Positions 20,944-33,340 of a stretch of DNA of 64,000 nt are shown one piece after another. The notes below the pieces were generated by a model. That model saw nothing but the letters and a program-made list of their open reading frames with translations. It searched no databases and had not been told where the DNA came from. Numbering within the stretch: the first letter of the stretch is position 1; each line of letters opens with the position of its first letter. Source of the DNA: Mangifera indica (Eukaryota; Streptophyta; Magnoliopsida; Sapindales; Anacardiaceae); assembly GCF_011075055.1 (NCBI RefSeq), contig NC_058155.1, positions 3,274,001-3,338,000 of the forward strand. The letters run 5' to 3'. The position numbers and the translations under genes were made by a program.

Positions 20944-23200
20944 TTAGACTTTGTGACATCTCATTTTGCTGTGAAATATTACTTGTTCTCTGGCAACGTT
21001 CACACGATTTCCAAAAATAATATTACCTGTTCTTTGACAAAGCTTGTGTTGTCCTCTTGGCTCCAAAATGGCCTCCACAAGCATATGAATGACAGAAGGT
21101 AATAAGAGAAGCAATTTCAATTTCGGGTATGTACCTTCTAATAACCTAATTAGCACAATGCTTCCATAAATACGGGTCATCCCATATGTAATACTTTGCG
21201 TCATTTTTTAGCTTGTCTTTTTTAGATTTTGATAACCCAGCTGGCAACATGTTAATAGCTAAATAATTCACAATGTTCACGTACTAGGGCAACCTTAAGC
21301 TAGTGGAAAACAATTGTTCATTAGGAAATTCTTCTTGTTTCTCACATAAGCCAGACGACTCAAATGATTAGCAATGCAATTCTTCGCTCAACTTTTATCT
21401 TTGATCTCCAGGTCAAATTCAATTAGCAAAAGAATCCACCTTATAAGCCTTGGTTTAGCCTCTTTCTTTGTTATCAAATACCGAGTGATTGTATGATTAG
21501 AGTAAATAACAACCCTAGTACCCAATAAATAAGAACAAAATTTTTCTAATACAAAAACAATCGTCAGGAGTTATTTTTCAGTGGTTGAATAATTTTTTTG
21601 TGCATCATTCAAAGTCATTGAGGTATAATATATAGCATATAGTGCCCTTCTAACTCGCTGGCCCAAAAACAGCTCCTATAACATGATCACTCATGTTACA
21701 CATTATTTTAAACGAAAGACTCCAATCAAGTGGCTGGATAATTAGAGCCAAGGTCAACAGTTGTTTTAATTTGTCAAATGCATTTTTACACCCTTCATCA
21801 AACTCAAAAGCCACATCTTTTTGCAGTAACTTGCACAATGACAATATAATATAGGAAAAATCCTTAATAAAGCGTCGGTAAAAATCTGCATGGCCAAAAA
21901 AAGAATGAACTTCTAGCGGGATAAGGCAGAGATTGAATAATATTAATTTTAGCCTTGTCTACCTTTATACCCCTAGCTGAAACTACATGCCTCAAAACTG
22001 CTCAACCATAAAATGACATTTTTCAAAATTTAAAACAAGGTTAGTTTCAATGCATCTTTGCAAAACAAGTGCAAGATTATGCAAACACTTATCGAATGAA
22101 TCCTCATAAACGGTAAAATCATCCATGAAAATTTCTATAATGTGCTCAATATAATCTAAAAATGTACTAAACATACATCTTTGAAAAGTGGCTAACGCGT
22201 TGCAAGCTTTGAATGACATTCGCCAATATGCAAAGGTTTCAAATGGGCATGTGAAAGTTGTCTTTTGCTGCTATTTTAGAGCAATTGCAATTTGAAAATA
22301 ACCTAAAAAGCCATCTAGAAAATAGTCGTAAGCTCAGTCAGTTGGTCTTTCCAACATTTGATTAATAAACAGTAAAGGAAAATGATCTTTATGAGTTACA
22401 ACATTTAATTTTTTGTAATCTATACAAACCCACTACCCATTTTGAACTTGGGTGGGTACCAAATCATTACTTTGATTTTTTACCATTGTAATGTCGTTCT
22501 TCTTTGACACAATTTGAATTGGACTAACCCATTTACTGTCCAAAAGTAGATAAATCACTCCGACTTGAAACAACTTTAGAATCTCCTTTTTTACCACTTT
22601 TATCACAGACGGGTTCAACCTCCTTTATGGTTGCCGAATTGGTCTAGATCTCTCTTCAAGCAAAATCCGCTACATACAAGTAGAGGGGCTAATTCCTTTA
22701 ATATCAACAATGGTCCATCCTATGGCTGTTTTGTGCCTCTTCAGAATTTGCACCAAATTTTCTTCTTGCTCATCATTTAACTTATTTAAAATGATTACCG
22801 GTAAGGTTTCCCCATCTCCAAGGTATACATATTTAAAATAGCTTGGAAGTGGCTTCAATTCTAACACTGGTGTCTATAAAACAGAAGGTATAAGTCATTC
22901 ATTAGGCAACAGCTCAATATAAGACACATTACCTAAAATTTTCAATTCCATGAGCTTATTCATTTCTGCCACTACGTCTTGCAAATTAGAGTTTAATTTC
23001 AATTCATCGCTTTCTTTCAAAAGATGCTCACAGTTGGTCACTTCCAACTCATCTTCACCATCAAGTTCAAAAACATCTTGTACTAAAGAGTCAATTAAAT
23101 CAACTAAATAAATAGGAACATTAACATAAGGATATTTTATCACATCAGAAATGTTGAATTGAACAGCATCACCATCAAATTCCATGGTAAATATACCACT
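20944..23200 (-). pseudogene. Athila-like pol remnants (protease to integrase N-terminus)
   Basis: In element order: a protease-region frame at 22895-23185; RT entry at 22433-22867 with GDGETLPVII and SKWVSPIQIVSKK; RT core at 21992-22219 with CNALATFQRCMFS and the catalytic FMDDF (about 22118-22126); RNase H at 21650-21844 with WSLSFKIMCNMSDHVIGAV; and an integrase zinc segment CHSYACGGHFGAKR near 21050-21110. Each part lies in its own frame with several stops between, and no catalytic integrase core follows. Confidence 0.75.
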
Positions 23201-23308
23201 GTGAACATCTATTTTTGTTTTAGCAGTTTTTAAAAAGAGTCTAACATAATAGGTGCTGACTGGTCATTTTTTTATGTCAAGAACATAAAAGTCAACAGGA
23301 AAAATGAG

Positions 23309-23571
23309 TAGGGCTGGATTCGAGCAGCCGAGCTCGAGTTGGCTCGGGTTGGCTCGATAGATTTTTTTTTAAAATTTTTTATACAAAACGACGTCGTTTT
23401 GATCCATATATATATATACAAAACGATGTCGTTTTGATATGAAAAAAGAGCCGAACCGAACTCGAGCCGAGCCGAGTTCAGCTCGAGCCCAACTCGAGCC
23501 GCCTATAAAAAAACCAAGCCGAGCCCGAACTGGCTGTGAGCCGAGCTCAGCTTGGCTCGAATCCAGCCCTA
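23309..23571. mobile_element. hAT-type MITE (copy 1)
   Basis: A 263-bp element with inverted ends TAGGGCTGGATTCGAG...CTCGAATCCAGCCCTA and a perfect 8-bp target duplication AAAATGAG (23301-23308, 23572-23579), the hAT signature. It is rich in GAGCTCGAG-type palindromes and holds two copies of AAAACGAYGTCGTTTTGAT. It sits inside the Athila-like element and is therefore younger. Confidence 0.85.
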
Positions 23572-23679
23572 AAAATGAGTTCATCATTAACCTAGACAAG
23601 AACATCTTTAATCAACCCCTTAGGATAGACATTGGATATGTTAGCTAGCTGAATCATTATACCAATTTTTTTTCAAAGG

Positions 23680-25430
23680 TCCAAGATTTACAGCAAAATA
23701 TATTGAATATGACATGACATTAATAAACACTCCTAAATCTAACAAGGCCTTTTCAATTCTAGTGCCACCTTATGTGTAAGGGATGTAAAACATACATGGG
23801 TCCTTGCATTTTTCTAGAAGACTTTTTTGAATTATAGCTAAAATATTTTCTCCTACTCTTATTGTTTCACACCTTTTGAACCTTTGTTTTCTTTTCATTA
23901 TACATAACTCCTTCAAATATTTAGCATAGAGAGGCACTTGTTTAATTGCATCAAAAAGTTGGCTATTAACCTCGCATTTTTGAAAGGTTTCATACAAATC
24001 CACATTGCATTCATACCTCCAATTATCTGCTAAAGCTTCAAGAAAAGGAGAAACAAGTTTGTATTCACTTGAAGAAGGAGATTTACTTGTCATTGTATTC
24101 TTGTTATGATAATTGTTTTCTACTCCACTTCATCTTTTTATTTCTTCTTGTTGCTTTGGTACATATGGTGCCTTAATCAACATTTCCAACTCTTTTCCAC
24201 TTCTCAACACTATTGCACTAGCATTCTCTTTTGGGTTCACCATAGTTTAGGATGGCAATTTACTCAAATTTTATGCCTCTAATCGATTGACTCTAGTAGC
24301 CATTTGACTCATTTGATTTTTCAAACTTTGAATGCTAGTTCTCGTCTCTTGTTGAAATTTCACAGTGTTAGTAGCAAAAGTTTTAACATTGTCTTCAAGA
24401 GATGTACCTAAATCATAATTTTGAGCTGGTTGTTACTGCCTAGGAATGTAAGGTTGTTGATATGGTTGAAAGTTGCTCAAAGGTTGATTTGTATATGCAT
24501 TCTCATAAAGGAGATTAGGATGGTCCTTCCTACCTTGGTTGTAGGTATTCGAATAAGGATTATAATTTCATTGCGGTTGTCCTAGAAATCCACCTACTAT
24601 ATTGGCTTGCTCAAAGGATTCCTTTTGAAGCGTTAGACATATCAGTTGGATACCCCACAACTGAAAAAATTCCACAAACCTTTGTTGCCTCCATTTTTCC
24701 TATAACCACTTGACGTATAAAAGAAGTTAGATCATCAATTCACCTTTCAAGAGAAGAAACATTTACCTTATTGACACGTCGAGATGAATGATCTGATCTA
24801 ATCCCAAATTGTTGTGAATTTGACACCATGTTTGCAATTAAATTTCGAGTTGTCTCAAATGTTTTATCAGCCAATGCTCTACAACTAGTTGCGTCAATCA
24901 TATTTTTATTAGTTGATAGGAGTCCCTCGTAGAAGTATTGAATAAAGAGTTAGTCACTAATCTGGTGGTGCAGACAACTTACACATAATTTTTTAAAACA
25001 CTCTCAATATTCATATAGAGACTCTCCACTATACTGGCTAATGCCACAAATTTCCTTCCTAATACTAGCAGCTCTTGAGGCTAGAAAAAACTTCTCCAAA
25101 AACAACCTCTTCATCTCATACCAAGTGGTGATGCTTCCAGTGGACAGGTAATAAAGCCAATCTTGTGCCTCATCTTTCAAAGAAAATGGAAATGTTCTCA
25201 TCTTAATTTGTTCCTCTGTGACTCTATTTGGCTTTATATCAGTGTATACCACATGAAATTCCTTTAAATGTTTATGAGGATCTTCACCTACATGCCACGA
25301 AAAGTGGGTAAAAGATGGAGTAGTCCAAATGTTAATTCAAATGAGTATTAGCATCTAAATTAGGAAAAGTAATACAATAAGGTTGTTGGTTCAAATCTGG
25401 AGCAGCAAGCTTTCTTAAGGTCCAATTCTC
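23680..25430 (-). pseudogene. Athila-like gag remnants
   Basis: The 25004-25252 frame holds a retrotransposon gag core (FPFSLKDEAQDWLYYL, TWYEMKRLFLEKFF). The 23770-24093 frame holds the downstream gag-pro segment with LPLYAKYLKEL-like and CKDPCMFYIPYT motifs typical of Athila. Several stops and frame changes separate them. Confidence 0.65.
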
Positions 25431-25607
25431 AACCATGTGCTCTTCTGTTTCGCAAGCAGATTTTTACACTTGTAGTCTTTTTTTTTTTTTTTTTGCTTCT
25501 TTTCTTAACCCTTTTGTAGTCTTTTTAATCTTTGGATCAAGTTATAATTCAACTTACTTCAAAGATCGCGTAAGAAACATACAAACTAAAAACTCCTCAG
25601 CAAAATT

Positions 25608-26877
25608 TGGTAGTGCTATCGTTTATACCCAAATTAAAATCTTAAATTCCTACAATAAAAATGTAGTAAAGGAAAGTAACGATTGTTCTTTGAAGAGTTC
25701 CAATTAATAAGTCATTACTTATCACATAAAACAATGATTTTTTTTGGGGGGGGGGGGGGGGGGGGGGTTCTGAATTGAATACAAATTGTAATTAAAAGTA
25801 GTAAATGAAATTCAATAAAATAATCTAAAATAAATAATCAATTTGACAAACTTTGGTCTACAGTCACATCCATCATTAGATCTACGATTGATCATTGACA
25901 CTTAAGAGTATCAAATTAATTATTTAAATATTCGTTATGGTATTAATTATCTGTCTTTCCTTATGATTAGTTAACCAAAAACATGTATTTTAGTTAACCC
26001 TTATTCATTAATAACTCGGATACGATCTCGAATTTAATCAAACAATAACATTAAGAATTAGAAAGACCAAAGAAACAAGACAACAGAAGTGTACGACGTT
26101 GCATTTAATCTAGTTGAATATTTTTCTTAGGAATTACAGTTCCTGATGAATCAAACAATAAATCCCAGTTACCACTTCGATTAGATGGATTGAACAATTA
26201 CGGATTCAATATCTAAACTAGCAATAGATTATGTTAATCAATAAACTAATCATATACCTTAGCAATCAACCAATACAATTATAATAAATAATACAATAAA
26301 ATAATCAATACTTGAATAATTAAGAAGATGCATTAAAGAACAAAAATCTCACAATTCTTATAGTTCAATAGGTTTAGATCCCTTCAACCAAGAGAAAAGA
26401 TTCAACCACTGTAAGCCATCCTTAGCCAACGAATAATCAAGAAAAAAATAAAATAAAATAATATATTCCTCTCCTAAGTTCCTTCTGTCTCTCATTTTTT
26501 ATATCTCTTATCTATCAAAAAGTATTCCCCTTTTTCAGCTAATAATCACCCCCTTTCTAGCAAACAAATTTTGACTTTCCTAGAATATCTAAGCTAATTT
26601 GGAATTCAAAATTTAAATTTTGATTTCTGTTCTCATTATTGCATGTGTCCACACCTAGTTAATAACATAAATTTTGTTAACTGGTAAGTCTGCTCCACTT
26701 TTAGTCTTTTTAGCCTAAATTTGGCTCCGAAAATGTTCAAAGCTCTTTAAGTGTAAAATACACAATTACATTAGATTGAATTAAATTTTCACGCAACATA
26801 AGGAATTTAGAAATCAACATAACGACAATTAACAACACTGTTATTATCAATTAAAAATATTTATATCATTGTATCCA
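25608..26877 (-). repeat. Athila-like element, right LTR
   Basis: Homologous along its length to 19612-20861. It contains a G22 homopolymer at 25746-25767 where the left LTR has only a short G run. Inside it lies CTCCTCAGCAAAATT, possibly a shortened remnant of the tRNA-Asp-type primer site common in Athila elements. Confidence 0.72.
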
Positions 26878-28508
26878 AATATTATAATAATTAAGTATAT
26901 TTTGCCTTTCTAATAATTTTATAAAAAAATTTAATAATTTTTTTATAAATTTAACAAACAGTTAGAAAAATATTTTTTTTAAAACTTCAAAAGATAAGAT
27001 TGACAGTTTGTGGTTAATTTTGTGTTGAGGGGCTTTAAAAACCTAACTTTTGTTTCATTAAAATCTGTAAATTAAATATTTATTCACTATCGAAAGACCT
27101 TTTTTACCTTTTAATTAAATTTATTAAATGCCGCCTAACGTATTAAGTCACACTTTCAAATATATATAAAATTATTAATCATCCAAAAAACCTTAAAACA
27201 TTACTTATTTGCTCCAACAAATTTTAATTAAAATTCTCATCTTACAATCAAAACCTAAGCGTACAATTCATCACTAAACTCAGTTAAAATCGAACATTCA
27301 AAATCTCATCAATTCAACCTTAAAAAAAACAAAAATAAACCCTAATTCATAAGTGAAATATCAAATATATATGTGTCCCAATTAACTTTAATAGACAATT
27401 TCCCCGAAATAGGTGTCATGATTGTATTATTTTGGTCTTCACGAAACATGTGGGAAGTTTTTAGAAAATACTTATTCAAAAATGCTAAAATAGAAAAGTG
27501 ATTTTTAATTATGACAATACATGTGAAATTCTTTGTAAGTAAATATATTATGTCAAATAATGGCGTGGTATATTAATTACATCCTACATTTTTTTTGAAA
27601 GGTAGCTCCTTTCTTTTAAGTAAGCAATAAAATAGCACATAAAAAAAAAGTACATAAAATTAATCAAAATTGTTGACAAATTAATTTGAAGAGATTAAAT
27701 AAGTTTAACTCTTGAGGCCAAGAGTGGGTGCATCCAAACAACCAAAAAGGTTATAGGTTAGAATTATATTGGTGGTATATCAAAATTAACTATTGATTAA
27801 CTTGTTGTGTTGATTGTGAAACTAATTACTGAATTTAGAGTTTCACATATTAGGTATAATTGATTCAACTTAAAAAAGACGATTTAACTCATTCGAGGTT
27901 CCTTGTCTTAAGAAAAAAACATGTATGGTGTTTAATTTTGTTTGACCATTTACAATGTCTTTTCTTTCTCCTTCACATAATTAGGGTACGGGAGAGCTAG
28001 TTTTTGTTTTCTTTGATAAGTAGCTCCACATAAAGCTTCATATCCAACAACTTGCCTTTGGAAGTAGTTGGAGCCTAGAGACATATGCACTTCTAACACA
28101 CAAAAACTTATGGGTATTTTTACCACGCTCCATATTTGGTGAAAGAACTTAACTTCATTTTACTTTAACGCTTCTTATTATTTGAAAATCACACTTTGCA
28201 CCCCTACCCAAACCACTTTCTACCTTGCCCATACACCCTTCATAGATAAAATTTACAATAAATCACTAACATTGGGGTTGACAAATTTAGTTTAATAAAA
28301 TTGGGGGTTTTGAGCGTCTTTCCACTAAGCCTCCTGGGTTGCAAATAAATCCTCCTAATAAGTTCATCTACTGCCACTTGAATCCCCCCTCTCTTTCTCT
28401 ACCTATTATCTTCACAATAAGTGGCACACTTATCAAGCTTCATATGTACCCATTTATACATCCAATTTTCATTTAGTTCAATTCTTTAGTCTCTTTGGTA
28501 TAGCGACT

Positions 28509-28729
28509 ATGCCAAAGAAAATTGATGAGTTTGAAGAAGTATTACAAGAGCTCCAAAAGGCCACTTTATGGCATATATTAATGGTAGTGATAGTGAATTG
28601 AAAAGGTTTGTTGTTCCCATGTGTTTCTTAAGGGTTCCCATTTTCCAACAATTGCTACATAAATTTGTTGAGGGGTTTAGGTTTTACAACAATGATTGAA
28701 TCATTCTACCTTGCGACGAATCTCTTTAA
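28509..28729 (+). pseudogene. SAUR-like gene, broken (unit A copy)
   Basis: SAURs are small auxin-induced proteins that promote cell expansion. From ATG 28509 the frame reads MPKKIDEFEEVLQELQK. After a one-base deletion in the GGCCAC stretch it reads HFMAYINGSDSELKRFVVP and FLRVPIFQQLLHKFVEGF, the central SAUR block. TGA then lies after FYNND, where the unit B copy has Arg, followed by IILPCDES. At about 70-75 codons it matches the SAUR core. One frameshift and one nonsense codon make it a pseudogene. The assignment rests on motif recognition only. Confidence 0.65.
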
Positions 28730-30990
28730 ACTTACTCAACTATTTGATATTGTAATGCAAGATTTTTGATCTTTGGTAATGTTTAATACTATCTCGATAG
28801 TATTTATTAGTGTATTCCTATCAACGTTTACAAGTTTTATAGTTAGTATTCTAGTTTTGTATTAATTAATTGATACAACATTGTACTGGAACAAAGCCCC
28901 ATTCTTTTCCAATATCTCAAGCAAAGTCTTAATATTCAACACTTCTCATCAAAAAATTCTATAACAACACAATAAAATTATGTGTACTCAATCTTGAGTA
29001 TTTAATTTGATATTCACAAGATATGTTATAATAAAGTAATAAAGTAATAACATTTAATCATATAATAATAAATAATTTGGATACACAATAAGATACTAAA
29101 AACTTGGTATATATAACATTACTCATAAAGATACCTCATACTCTCATAATTCAAAGTTGAAAATACAGGCTCAATCCCTACAGTTTAGATTAGGACTATG
29201 GGCCACAGGCCCAACAGTCCCAAAGGCTCAAATTTCCACCTTTAGATAGATTGATTAGTTTTTTTTCTCATACCCTAATTGTAAAATCAATGATAATACA
29301 TAGCTTATTTCAAATTTAGTTTAGTGATGTTATTTGACATACTAGATATGATCTTAATCCAAAGTATTTTGATATAATGGTTTAACTAATCTAAATTATT
29401 TTCTCTTAAAATTAAAAATGAAAAATGAAAATGGGCCCTTACATTCAACCCATCATTAAGCTTCAAGAGAGGCTTGCCCATGTGGTTCAACTTCAACACC
29501 AAGCCTAAAGGCCCAATCAATTGACCACTCTCAGCAGACCTTGCGAAGTTTATTCCAATATAGAATTTTCAAGGAATTTGTAATTTGGTTTATGTAACAA
29601 TATAACGACCAAAATTTTTTTCTTAATTTTAAAGATATTTTCTCAAATCTATAGAATAAATTATACCTTTTTTATAACCTTCATTGGAAAAGAGAATTTA
29701 TTAATAAAAATAAATGAAGTAAAATAAACAAAAAAATCTAACCATACCAACATAATGTATGAACACCCAAGTCTAAGATCTATTAACTATTTTAACATTA
29801 AAAAAAAATTAATATTTTGACATTCTTTTCTGACTTACTAAAAAAGAAATAAAAACGATAATACAATAAATGGTGACCTGATAGAAAATGCAAAGTCAAA
29901 AATTATATTATACATGTTAAATTTAATATGTATATTCTAAAGTTAGAAGTCTGTTTGTTGAATACCTCATATACACTACACATGATAGATGATGAAACAT
30001 GCTTATGTACCACTGCCTCTAATTTCTCCATTCACACACATTTCCTATCTCCAACTTTTTCTTCTTCCACTAATTAATTATTTTTAAGGTTTGAACATTC
30101 TAAAATTGACACAAACTTCTTCTCTCATTTTTTTTCTCTTTTATGAATTTTAAAGTTGGATCCGTGGTCAATACGATTTTAAATTAAATAGATATAGTAT
30201 GTTGTTCTTATTATTTAACATGTATGATTACTTTTACATAGCTTAAAAAACTTAATAACTCTAAAGTGTTAGAACAATTATCAATAATTATTCTTGTGTC
30301 TTTAAATGATAGTTTGAGTGATAACAAATATAAAATCTCTAAATGTAAAAGTATGAGTTTACCTTATGCAAGTAAAATTTACTTGATTGTGAAATTAATA
30401 CTTGTAGTTAGATTTTATATATTTGATATGATTAATTCAATCTCAAATATTTGATTCAAGTAATTTATTCGTTTATAAAAAAAAAATCATTATTATGATA
30501 CAATCATGATAATAAATAATAAATATTCTCACAATAAAACCTTCTCTTACATGCATGAAGAAGTGAATATTTCCACTAAGAAAATGAAAATCTAGGGAAA
30601 ATTTTTTAGGGGTTAGTCCATGTCATTAATTGTGTTCATTATCTATGTATCTTAATCCAAAGTAAAAATTAAGATGATTGGCTTCATTTAACCACCAACC
30701 ATGTAGACATATATAAAAATGTTGTTGAAGTAATTATTTAGATTTAAAAAAAAAAACCCAAAATGAAATAGAAGCTTGAGTCTTGATTGGTATATGAAAA
30801 ATTAAATATTTAAGCAAAGTTTGCTCCTAAATTCATGCCCAAAAAGGTGTCAAATAATCTGATTTTAATTATTAATTATAACTATAGTTGCAACCATTTG
30901 TCTCGCTGACTCATGAGTTATTCTACTAATTTGCTATTTTTAAAGAATTGAATTGAATCTCTTAGAAATGGAATGGCACCATTCTTCAAA
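28730..30990. other. AT-rich unit A sequence without genes
   Basis: No coding signal; the sequence is recognisable only as the counterpart of 49740-49782, 50511-50977, 51848-53044 and 53775 onwards in unit B. Confidence 0.5.
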
Positions 30991-31005
30991 GGTTTTATTT
31001 AATAA

Positions 31006-31085
31006 TGGGTTAAAAGACTTGTTCCCACCAAAGGTTTACTTGAATGACTATTCCCACTCTTTAAGTTTTAAAAGGTCTAAATTTT
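31006..31085. repeat. 5' end fragment of a MULE MITE
   Basis: It begins TGGGTTAAAAGACTTGTTCCCACC after TTTAATAAT, matching the left end of the complete MULE at 56258. The copy breaks off where the TNL relic begins, so a rearrangement junction lies at about 31085-31100. Confidence 0.5.
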
Positions 31086-31100
31086 TCCGTCTATCTGTTT

Positions 31101-31366
31101 ACATAAAGAAGTGCGGGGTTCATTTATTGTCTCTTTCAGTCCCACAAATGGTAGGAATGGGATAAAAAATATAAAGAAGTGCGGGGTTCATTTATTGTTC
31201 ATTAAAGACTTCGAGGGACGTATGAAAAGATCAGGATATTCCATCTCTGATAAAGATGCATTAACATCTAGAGATTTCTATGAAGTCGTATTTGGCCCAA
31301 GGTATGTAATTACATCACTTATATATATACACCTTCTTAACTGTATATAATTAAGTAATGCTTTCT
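31101..31366 (+). pseudogene. Relic of a second TNL C-JID exon
   Basis: The segment 31160-31301 reads KNIKKCGVHLLF...MKRSGYSIS...SRDFYEVVFGPR, homologous to the end of exon 5 of the main TNL, and shares the donor AAG|GTATGTAATTACA. The following 65 bp match its intron (CTTATATATATA, CTTCTTAACTGTATATAATTA). The first part is duplicated: ATAAAGAAGTGCGGGGTTCA occurs at 31103 and again at 31171. Only this end of the gene remains, so the region once held at least two TNLs in the same orientation. Confidence 0.8.
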
Positions 31367-31372
31367 TAGCCT

Positions 31373-31655
31373 AACGACGCCCATTCACGGCAAAAGAAGT
31401 GGCACAGAAGTTAATGCACAAAACGTTAAGGTTGCGTTACTTCTCGGACCGAGATTACTTATTATTGCGTCGTTTAAAGAGCGAGATATTTAAAGCTACA
31501 GACACCACATTAAAGTTCAATTCGGTCTACCATCCTCAATCCGACAGCTAAACCGAACTGATAAATCGAACTTTGGGAACTTACTTACATTTCTTTCGTT
31601 GCAGGTACGCACGGCCACTCTGGACGCACGAATGGATTAAACCCCAGATTGAATG
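31373..31655 (+). mobile_element. Old gypsy integrase fragment, left half
   Basis: A decayed integrase core: FTAKEVAQKLM, YFSDRDYLL, TTLKFNSVYHPQSDS, then a stop and TELINRTLGTYLHFF. It is the target into which Gypsy-2 inserted; its continuation is at 39619. Confidence 0.7.
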
Positions 31656-32285
31656 TGTTAGGATAAGGGAAGGACACTTGGCAGCGAGCCAAGAGAGACG
31701 TGGAAATAACGAGCCAGGGAAGAGTTAGTAAGTCATCTACAGCAGAGTAGAAGCAGCAAACGTGCCGCAAAAGTGGGGAGGGACCACAAAGACACCAAAA
31801 GCTGATGTGGTGGTACAGGATTGGGAGAGCAGCAGTGAGAAGGGAAAACGTCATATTACAAACCTGGAGAAGGAAGAGAAAAGGGAACAAGCAATTAAGG
31901 AAGAAAGAGAGTATTAGGGAGAGACCAACCTCTCGAAAGTTAAAAAATTGGAGGGACTGATTTTGTATCGTACTTTTAGTTATGTACAGGAAAAATTGAT
32001 GTAAATGATGTAAATATTGTTGATAAACGGTGGTATTCATTACAGGAAAATGAATCAATGCAGAATGTTTTTGCTACAGCTGTTTGTTTGATTACTTTGA
32101 CTATAGTACATTTTCCATTACATATTGTGTGTGGTGTCTATTTTCTGGAAATCTGTTCTATTCTGGGAATTCATGTTGCTTCAGGTGGAAGACTCTGCAA
32201 TGCTAGGTTGGTTTCTTCTGGACTAAATACTTTGGCACCACCAGCTTCTGGATTGAACTCAGCAAATTTCTCCAGGTGTGTATCA
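31656..32285 (+). repeat. Gypsy-2 5' LTR
   Basis: Starts TGTTAGGATAAG and ends TGTGTATCA. Relative to the 3' LTR it lacks about 32 bases just after the start. The sequence that follows, CTAGTATCAGAGTATG at 32287-32302, is a slightly mutated initiator tRNA-Met primer site. Confidence 0.82.
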
Positions 32286-32299
32286 ACTAGTATCAGAGT

Positions 32300-33340
32300 A
32301 TGATGAGGATGGAATTGAGAGTGGAAGTGTTAGAGACAGACATGATAACCATCAAGGAAAGAATGGAGGAAATAAGGTTTGGTATGAGAGACATGAATGT
32401 TAGAAAGGAGAAGGTGGAGGCAAGTATGGATACGATTAAGGAGTATCTAAGGGAATTGAGGGAGTCGATAGTTGCTCGAGAGGGAGTCGACAAAAGGAAG
32501 GCAACGATGGAGTCAAACCCATCGCCGTCTTACTTTCCACCACCAAGGGAGAACCCAGCACCTCCACAGGTGCGAGCAGAGGAAGTCGTTGAGGAGGAAG
32601 GTGAACTTGTGATAGGAAATAGAAGGGACTTGCAGTATCATCGACTGGAACTGCCCGTGTTTAACGGCAAGGAGGCTCTCGACTGGATGTCAAAGGTTGA
32701 GAGCTATTTCCAAGTCGTCTGATCGAACGGGAGAAATCGACAACTACGGGGGTATGCATTGAAGGGGATGTTTTACCCTAGTTATAATAGAGAGAGAAAC
32801 ATCAACCATTTTCTGGGTGAGAAGAGTTTAAATGTGAAGTGTTGGAGCGTACAACCCAAGAGGAACTCTTTGCTTTCTATCAGGTAGGTTCCTTTCAAGA
32901 GTTTCGAAGTCAGTTCGAATTGTTATGTATAGCGGTTGAGGGACTATCAAAAGAAACAATGAAAGTAATTTTCATGAATGGACTCATTGAGGAGATTAGA
33001 GCTGAATTGAAGATGTTTCATTCTGGGACGCTCATGAAGATATTGACTCGTGCTCGCCAAGTACAGAAGAACCTAGTGATAGATGAGAAGTATATGATAC
33101 AACTGAGAAGAGGTTATCCAAAATCCATGAGCTAATCCACTCGAGGTGCTTTTCCTCCCTATTCTAGCTCAATAGTCGTCGCCCCTCACTTGGCCTTCTT
33201 GATCTCAAGTAGTCGCCTAATTACGGGCCCAACAACCACCCCCAAAATACACCCAACTATTAGCCCAATAGAAACCTTTTGTCAATTGAGAATCATGATT
33301 TCCAACAAAGAGAGACCTGAAAGAAGAGGATACAGTAGAG
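32300..33340 (+). pseudogene. Gypsy-2 gag
   Basis: The frame opens at ATG 32300 with a coiled-coil-like N terminus, then YHRLELPVFNGKEALDWMSKVESYF (gypsy gag core), and stops at 32720-32722 through a frame change. It resumes at 32839-33135 with QEELFAFYQVGSFQEFRSQFELL and FMNGLIEEIRAELKMF. A zinc knuckle is not recognisable. Confidence 0.75.

Larger units (their letters stand above)
19612..26877 (-). mobile_element. Athila-like Ty3/gypsy element, old and deleted
   Basis: LTR retrotransposon on the minus strand with LTRs of about 1.25-1.27 kb (19612-20861, 25608-26877) that start TGGYAGTGCTRTCG and end TATCCA. The internal region has Athila/Tat-type gag, protease-region, RT, RNase H and the first part of integrase in broken frames. 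No chromodomain is seen. The stretch between the integrase zinc region (about 20950-21200) and the left LTR is only about 90 bp, so the integrase core has been lost. The LTRs differ extensively by eye and no target duplication is recognisable, indicating great age. A hAT MITE is nested at 23309-23571. Confidence 0.8.
26905..31085. repeat. Segmental duplication unit A
   Basis: About 4.2 kb that matches unit B (39962 to about 55500) in the same order and orientation. It starts at TTTCTAATAATTTTA, runs through a SAUR-like relic and ends with the AATTGAATTG...TTAGAAATGG block and the start of a MULE copy. It largely lacks the insertions found in unit B, so it shows the corresponding empty sites. 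Confidence 0.8.
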
